Origin: Hyaloscypha bicolor E
Taxonomy: Eukaryota; Ascomycota; Leotiomycetes; Helotiales; Hyaloscyphaceae
Reading direction: 5' to 3'
Assembly (NCBI RefSeq): GCF_002865645.1
Contig: NW_020194628.1
Location: 372,001 to 436,000 of the forward strand
Length of the DNA: 64,000 nucleotides
In this document: positions 58,363 to 64,000 of the stretch, piece after piece
Position numbering within the stretch: position 1 is the first letter of the stretch
Layout of the letters: each line of letters starts with the position of its first letter
Program-made: the position numbers and the translations under genes
The notes under the pieces: generated by a model
The model's input: only the letters and a program-made list of their open reading frames with translations
What the model was told of the DNA's origin: nothing
The model's database searches: none

Positions 58363-60843
58363 TTATGGAGAGACTACTAAAGCAGAATTGCTGACAATAG
58401 AGGATTCCGAGCCCCCGGAATACGTAACGCCGAACCTTGAACTCCCGCTACTACTGGAAACTATAGGTGAGCCACTCGAAGGGCTTCTGGATTCTTCACG
58501 TTGCATTATCTCACGCTCTTTGAGCTCTTTGAGCTCTTTGGTTCGCCGATGAGCAACGAAAATTCGAAACGTGTCCCGGATTTGCTCCCAAGCTGTCTCA
58601 AGAGAGGAGTTCCCAACAGGCTGCATTTCTTGTGACTTAAATTCTCCCAACAACTGCTCCAACTCGATAGCCAAGGCTTGATCGTACTTGTCTGGTGGCT
58701 CCACAGATAAGAGATGTTTGAAAGCGATCTTCAGTTGTATAATGCTGTCCACCACGCGTGATTGTCGGCGGTAATGTAAAGAACGCTCTTTGTGAAAACG
58801 GGCTAGTTCGATTTTCAAGAATGGATTCGTTCCTTCATAACCGGCTGCTCGTATATATGAGAAGCATAGCTCTGCCATATCAAATTTCCCTACTTCGGAA
58901 TAGCGGCCACCAAGACGTACAAATCCCACCCAAACGTTGAACTCATGGTACGGCTCGGGCCACTCTGACTGAAGTTCTTGCAATTGAGTGACACTGGCCA
59001 TTACGTTGACCATGTTCTGGTCAACGTCCATCTTCAGATGCAGCCTCTGCATACAACCCATGACTTCTGGGACTTTCGTCTCGATCGATGCCGTGCGAGG
59101 ATTAAAGTGTTCGATGAGTGTTTCGAGAAGAAGATAAAGGGCCTCGGATAATTTGTCCAGACTCTTAAGGAAGTCGGCAAGGAAAAGTTGACATATGAGT
59201 TGGGATTTAGTCTCTTCCAAATTCCTGAGACCATTGATTGCTTGACGATAAGCTGATTCTGAATCTTTGTATTCTTTCCGCTTTCTTAAAATTCGAGCTT
59301 GAGAAACCATGCAGTGCATTGTCTCTATACTAGGAGAGCCGAATAATCGAGTGTAGCCCACTTGAATGAGGTCAAGTGCAATTGAAGCCTCTTCTAGAAG
59401 GTTTTTCTTTTCGAACGAAAAACACAACTTCCAGAGATTCCGACAGAATTTCGAGCAAACATCATTGGATCCACATCCTAGATCCAAGAGGATTGAGTCA
59501 ATAGACTTGCCTTTTGCTCGGAGCGCAAGGGCTTCCTTGACCGCGGCTTCGGAAGCAGGCCTACTTATCCCTGAGCTGACTGAGGTTTGGGAGTCGTGTT
59601 CAGATATGGAGGAAGTACCATTCCGCGAAGTAGAATAGCCAGACTGACTACTACAAGCGGATCCTTGTACCGATTCGGCGTCTTTCCCAGTTTGTGGGTG
59701 ACGGTGCGGGTTGGCGCGGTATTCGGGATTTTCTGCGGGGATTTTCTGGACACTTTCATCGATCCTTGTCACTTCCTTAGAAATCTCTCTTCCTCGGCGT
59801 ATTGTGATTACTTGGCGGGAAAGGTTTGTCAAGAGGTCAGCTGAAAGACTGTCGAGTTGTTTGTCTCGGTGTGTAACGTCCGAAGAAGAGCTGTCCGAGG
59901 CCCAGCCCATCTCTGAGATGCAGACACTGCCCCTGGATGGACTATGGTCTGCTGATTCGAGTTCGGAAGGAGATTGATTTGCGCTAAGAGCATCCTCATA
60001 AGGTACGTGAGCGGAACCACGATCAACAGTGTTAATCGAACGATTAGCTTGGCTCGACATCTCCTTGGAAGTTTTGTCCGCATTCGAATCCTCTACCGAG
60101 CACGTCCCAAAAACAGCCGATGACTCCGATCTCCCTTCATATTCCGTGGTGGTGAGTGGCTCCTCCATCTGGGGAAACAAGCAGCCTGAAGACACGGGTT
60201 CGGCTGCCTCTATTGGTTGGCAACCCTGTTCTAGAGATTCAATTGGCAAATTTCCTGCCGAGTTCGGGCGAGGCGTATGATATATGATGTTCTTGGGCGT
60301 TTCTTGCATACAAAGTCAGCGCAACCTCCAATCTTTAGAGCTATTTACGTACCTACGTTTGGAAGCACCTCGTCAACCGCCTTGGTAGTCTTCCTTCTCT
60401 TAAATTGCTCAATTCTCTCTTGTGTGATCTCAGATTGACCGTGGAAGAAAACGGTCTCCTTTCCCTCCTCGCGTACTCGTTTCTCTGCCTTTGCAACAAT
60501 AATATCCATGTCAGTCGCCGAAATATTCTTTTCAAATCTCCACTCTTTCAACTTTTCCTTCCACTTCCGCTCGCTGTATTCAAATGTTAACACTATATAG
60601 ACGATATGTGGAACTGACATACCTTGCTTTGAGGCCATACCGCTCTGCGATAGCAAGCATCGTGTCTTGTAGTGTGCAGTCTTCAGCCATGTAGATGTAA
60701 TAGATTCGGTCTTTGAGGGAATCCCATTTCTGGTTGTTTCGAATCAAACGGGAAGTTTTGGCTGGCGCCTGGGCTCGAGTTGAGCCTGGCATTTTCCGAT
60801 CGGTCTGATCGGGCAAGGCAATATCTATCAACCCGTTGGACAT
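58363..60843 (-). CDS. Clr5-domain protein with helical-repeat C-terminus
   Basis: Three minus-strand exons (60843-60623, 60573-60353, 60302-58363) join in frame to 793 residues. The N-terminal WDSLKDRIYYIYMAEDCTLQ, followed by an AIAERYGLKA helix and, after the first intron, SERKWKEKLKEWRFEKNIS, is a Clr5 domain (residues about 40-100), named after an S. pombe silencing factor. A Ser/Glu-rich disordered region spans about residues 150-390. From about 400 to 730 there are alpha-helical pairs resembling TPR-like repeats (CMVSQARILRKRKEYKDSES, ALAIELEQLLGEFKSQ). Near the C-terminus a triplicated 9-bp unit (TTTGAGCTC, about 58517-58543) encodes KELKELKER. Function is inferred only: possibly a chromatin or transcription role. 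Confidence 0.82.
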
Positions 60844-61389
60844 TGTACAGTACTCAAGGAATTACGGCCTGGATTGAAGTGTATCTTCCTCCACCGTGCG
60901 TGAGGATGTGCCCGAGTGAAAGAATAACAGGCAGAAGCATTGAGAATAGAAGGTGAGAATTTTTCAATATAGCAGCTTTTCTGCAAGTGGCGAGGCTGCA
61001 ATTTGGAGGGTTTGTTGGAACGAAGACTTCCAACAAGCGGGCCACTTATATTTGTTGGCAAAGGTGCAGTTTGACAATTTTGGAAACAATGCGCCACCAT
61101 ATGCAAGCCACAGCACAGTGGCATTTCCAACTCGTTTCTCGGAGCTACTTCCCCGCAACGGTAAGAGCAACGAACATGTAGCATCTTTTGGTGGCTTTCT
61201 CCTTATCTGGAGTGTAAGGTTCACGATAGGCAGGACTTTGGTGATTGGGATGAAGTAGTGAGTTTATGTATGAGATCTAACAAAAGAAAACTTCGCTTAG
61301 GTACGTTGCGTCCTCAGGTTTCGAGCCATATGCAAAGCAATCAACAGAATCACATTTTTATGCGAGAGCGCAAAAGGCTCAGAACACCA
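60844..61389. other. Upstream region of the Clr5-domain gene
   Basis: No supported gene; promoter of the minus-strand Clr5 gene lies here. Confidence 0.4.
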
Positions 61390-61778
61390 AAACTAGGTAG
61401 CCAATTTCTATGACCTCTTTATAGAAGTAGCCTTAATTAAGCTTTTATAGGCTCAAATTAATAGGGTCAATTAGGGCTTCTCTCCCTAATAAGGACTCAA
61501 AAGATAGAGAAGTATTAATTCTATATATAGAGAGGAGGGATTTAAGCTTAAATTATAATAGATTTGAGTATAAAATCTTAATAACCCACTAGCTATACTA
61601 CGAATTCTTTATTAAAAGACACCTTCTTTAATAGGGAATAAGGAGGCACTTATATAATCTATTTAAGTTATATAAGACTTGGTTTAAATACGTGGTAATA
61701 AATTTATTAAGAAAATAAGTAAAAGCCTGTGCAGGGCTCAAAAATCGATAGGCTGGGTCAGGCTCGAGGCTGTGAAAT
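61390..61778. repeat. AT-rich RIP-like fragment beside solo LTR
   Basis: AT-rich sequence with RIP-like composition up to about 61720, then normal DNA to the LTR target duplication (GAAAT at 61774-61778). No element could be identified. Confidence 0.4.
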
Positions 61779-61997
61779 TGTGACGGCGGGCTCAAGGCAA
61801 TGGTCAAAAGGGCTCAAAGTTCCGAAAGTTCCGAGAATCCCATGTATTGAGAATACTAAGCTAAGGAGAAGAAGGAGAGAGAGAGAGAGAAGAGAAACGA
61901 GAAGAAGTACTAGCTAAAACGACTGAAACGCCGGCTTGACAGGTGAAACCAGTCAGGTGACAGCTAAACCCACGTGACCCTAGCCAACGCCATCACA
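61779..61997 (-). mobile_element. Solo LTR (family A), 219 bp, TSD GAAAT
   Basis: It begins TGTGACGGC and ends TCACA, and is flanked on both sides by GAAAT (61774-61778 and 61998-62002). Its reverse complement aligns with the solo LTR at 8826-9042: shared blocks include GGCGTTTCAGT, CTCCTTAGCTT and GCCGTCACA. A GA-dinucleotide tract (about 61876-61893) is expanded here. No internal sequence remains. Confidence 0.85.
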
Positions 61998-62034
61998 GAA
62001 ATCGTATTTTTGCTAGGAAAAAGTAAAACGACAC

Positions 62035-62540
62035 CCTCCCTGGTATGGATTAAGGGTGTCGATTAGGGGCTAGACTCATCTACTAACCTAAAGTAAAGGC
62101 GCTCGGATAAAAATACTAAAAATTATACTCTTTCTTTAAACTTAATTTGCTTTTTAAGAAATTAATAAAACTTAATATTTTTATTTATTTATTATAAGGC
62201 TAATTAAGAGATATTCAATACAAACTTTCTTTATGAAATATTAATTAGTAATAATTCTTTAAATTAAAGAAGTTAAAAGGCAATATTTTATAATTTAAAG
62301 GTAATTTTAAGAAATCTTAGAAATTTAGAAATTTAATAATTTAGTATTTAAAATAAATATAAGAGTATTATAAGCCCTTAATTTATTAGCTTTATAAGGC
62401 TTAAAAACTAGAACTTAATTAATTAATATATAAACTCCTTTAAATTAAAATTGTATTTTAAGGATTCTTTTTAATATAATAAGTTAAGAAGCGCGTGATT
62501 ATTTTATATGCCTTATAGTATATATTGAGAATGAGAAGAA
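62035..62540 (-). repeat. Diverged repeat, copy 2 (inverted relative to 52650-53095)
   Basis: Read on the minus strand it repeats the word order of copy 1: AAATTTAAAGG-like AT-rich body, TTAATTAATTAAGTTCTAG, TTATCCGAGCGCC and AATCGACACCC. The GC-rich end carries a short inverted repeat GACACCCT...AGGGTGTC (about 62031-62059). Confidence 0.75.
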
Positions 62541-62629
62541 TTTGGGGATTCTTAGTTATTCTGAGAATCCCTTGTGAGATAGGAACGAATAAGGATCTTG
62601 GATTCCGTTTTGGACTCCCCTTTCAAAAC

Positions 62630-63720
62630 ATGGTAGTTCTGAAACGTTACTTTCGTTGGCCGTGGAGGGGCAGCAGGTGAGGGAATGGCTTTATGATGAT
62701 TGCGGAAACCAGCCTTGCAACTTCGCTCAGCAGGAGCTTGACCCGGCAACATTCGGCAGCGTCACGATCGACACTATCGCCTCTATCTGGCATCCCCTAC
62801 CGAGTCTCGACCCTGCTCATACCGGCAAAGTAGTGTGCAATTGGCAGGGCATGGCGTGTATCAATGAATCTGATACCAGTACAACCCATACTTCCTTTGG
62901 CTCACTCTGGCAAGCGGATTTATATGGATTGGCATGGACGCACTGGGCTCCGCCAAATTTCAGTTCAGTCACACTCCCGATAACCTCGCCTGCTTCGACG
63001 CACGGTGGGAAAGCTACATCGAACAAGGGCCTGCGGCTATCCCGTACTTGCTCGAATGGGGGAAGTTTACGATGCTCAGGAGCCTTTGGTACGAGGCTGA
63101 TGGGGACAATGCCTATATTGAATGCTTCTTCCCTGACTGCATTGCCAACACGTTGAAACTGTATGCCAAAGAGACGTTGGAGGAATTGGCTTTGTTGTTA
63201 GGTCCAATTGGGAGATTGTGGAGAAGTGGAAGGAGGTGGTTGATGTCAGGGCGATTGCGAGGTGGGGGGTTTGGAGATGGAAAGTGGATTTCTGTGTAAT
63301 GGAGAGGAAGGGAAGGCTGTCGCGCAGGACGCGAAATCTCTGGCCGGGATCCTTCCTTCGACAATCAAAAGGGTGAGGGCCGTTCGTACTACTGTCTACC
63401 CTTATTGTATTGAGCTAATCGTTTGTGCAGCTGGCACTGAGCCATTTGCGGGAAGAGCAAGCGAGGATATTGTTTGCCAGGTTTCAGATGGCAGGAAAAG
63501 GGGGGAGTTGAAGAACTTGAACGAAGTGGTGTTAAGAAATCTCGATGAAAGAGATGATGATAAGGTAGCGACCGTGGATGTTGTGAAGAGTGATTGCGAG
63601 GAAACATGTATCATGGTTGAGTTGAAGGAGGTAAGTGGGAAGGTCTCATTTCACGAGGAGATGAGGAGTCTGGTCGAGCGGCCTGCTATCTGTGCAAATT
63701 ACCCAAGGAAAGAGGACTGA
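62630..63720 (+). pseudogene. Unrecognised gene with shifting reading frame
   Basis: Protein-like sequence continues on the plus strand but changes frame several times: LDPATFGSVTIDTIASIWHP (from about 62740), then from the ATG at 62934 MDALGSAKFQF, IPYLLEWGKFTMLRSLWYEA and IANTLKLYAKETLEELALLL, then EKWKEVVDVRAIARWGVWRW in another frame (about 63215), then GEEGKAVAQDAKSLAGILPS to a stop at 63720. Without obvious introns at the joins this looks like a gene broken by small insertions/deletions, or a multi-exon gene I failed to splice. No known family was recognised. Confidence 0.45.
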
Positions 63721-63857
63721 AAGTGGTCGAACGTGGCAATGTATTACAGCCCTAGAATGAAAATGACTCGGTCTTTTATACCTGCCATCCTGCTCTTCAA
63801 CAGTGCGATTCCCCTTGTATCAAACCTTCCTGTCAATTCCTATCATAACCCCCAAAC

Positions 63858-64000
63858 CTACAACTCGTCTTTGTTCCCCTCCCCTTTCCCACCGGGCACC
63901 TCCGCAACCTTCCCCATATCCTTCAATCCCCTCTTAACCATACTCGTCAAAATCTCATACGCAACCTGCGCTCCCGCCAGCGCGGTCTGCTCACCGACGC
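63858..64000 (-). CDS. 3' end of a gene running off the window, C-terminus KDEL
   Basis: The minus strand is open from the window edge to a TAG at 63858 and reads VGEQTALAGAQVAYEILTSM, then KRGLKDMGKVAEVPGGKGEG and a terminal NKDEL. Codon use is gene-like. KDEL at the very end is a potential ER-retention signal, but too little is visible to name the protein. Confidence 0.5.
   Translation of the reverse strand, partial: VGEQTALAGAQVAYEILTSMVKRGLKDMGKVAEVPGGKGEGNKDEL

Noticed and set aside
1..64000. Search for tRNA, 5S rRNA or other structural RNA genes
   Set aside because: No A/B box pair with a cloverleaf and no 5S-like sequence was recognised by eye; a tRNAscan/Infernal run would be needed to be sure.

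Overview
The window looks like nuclear DNA of a filamentous ascomycete. Genes are split by short introns of about 45-60 bp with GT..AG ends and CTRAC-type branch sites. Proteins include typical fungal families (SAT4/rhodopsin-like 7TM, Dal5-type MFS, Helo-like N domain, Clr5 domain). Long stretches are extremely TA-rich, and recognisable transposon proteins in them carry only G-to-A / C-to-T type damage, the signature of repeat-induced point mutation (RIP). The gene content would suit a Leotiomycetes-like species, but that is inference.

Layout. 1-8825 is RIP-ruined repeat DNA: a Ty3/gypsy pol remnant (1-2790), unresolved AT-rich DNA, and a second long coding remnant that I do not recognise (about 4900-7830). 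A clean solo LTR with its target duplication follows (8826-9042). 9186-21914 is gene-bearing: an MFS pseudogene, a SAT4-like 7TM gene, an intact 13-exon MFS transporter, an F-box-like gene, a TRP14-like thioredoxin and an RBR ubiquitin ligase. A Tc1/mariner element with perfect 108-bp ends lies at 22683-24780, followed by a small unknown gene and a degraded small secreted protein. 27445-40670 is the housekeeping core: DNA ligase I and cytosolic asparaginyl-tRNA synthetase, divergent from one promoter; a four-RRM Mrn1/Nrd1-type RNA-binding protein; and a Helo-like N domain plus coiled-coil protein.

41160-52474 is a nested transposon island. A PIF/Harbinger element (TAA target duplication, about 21-bp terminal repeats, GC-rich subterminal repeat arrays, Myb-like ORF and DDE transposase relics) was split by a complete Ty3/gypsy chromovirus (42643-49632; 303-bp LTRs; TTAGC target duplication). 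Both are RIP-mutated. Beyond it lie a zinc-finger protein gene (53921-56337), a perfect 53-bp-arm palindrome (58092-58229), a Clr5-domain gene (58363-60843), a second solo LTR of the first family in opposite orientation (61779-61997), a pair of diverged inverted repeats (about 52650-53090 and 62035-62540), a frame-broken gene (62630-63720) and the 3' end of a gene running off the window with a KDEL C-terminus.

Functional links are few. Ligase and AsnRS are ordinary housekeeping genes. The MFS transporter and its dead relative suggest local duplication of allantoate/nicotinate-type permeases. The Helo-like gene next to the transposon island is the best candidate for an allorecognition or cell-death role. 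I did not find a demonstrably new biological system; the most informative structures are the nested RIPed elements and several precise gene-structure oddities (a GC-AG intron, a 9-nt exon, a PIP box assembled by splicing).
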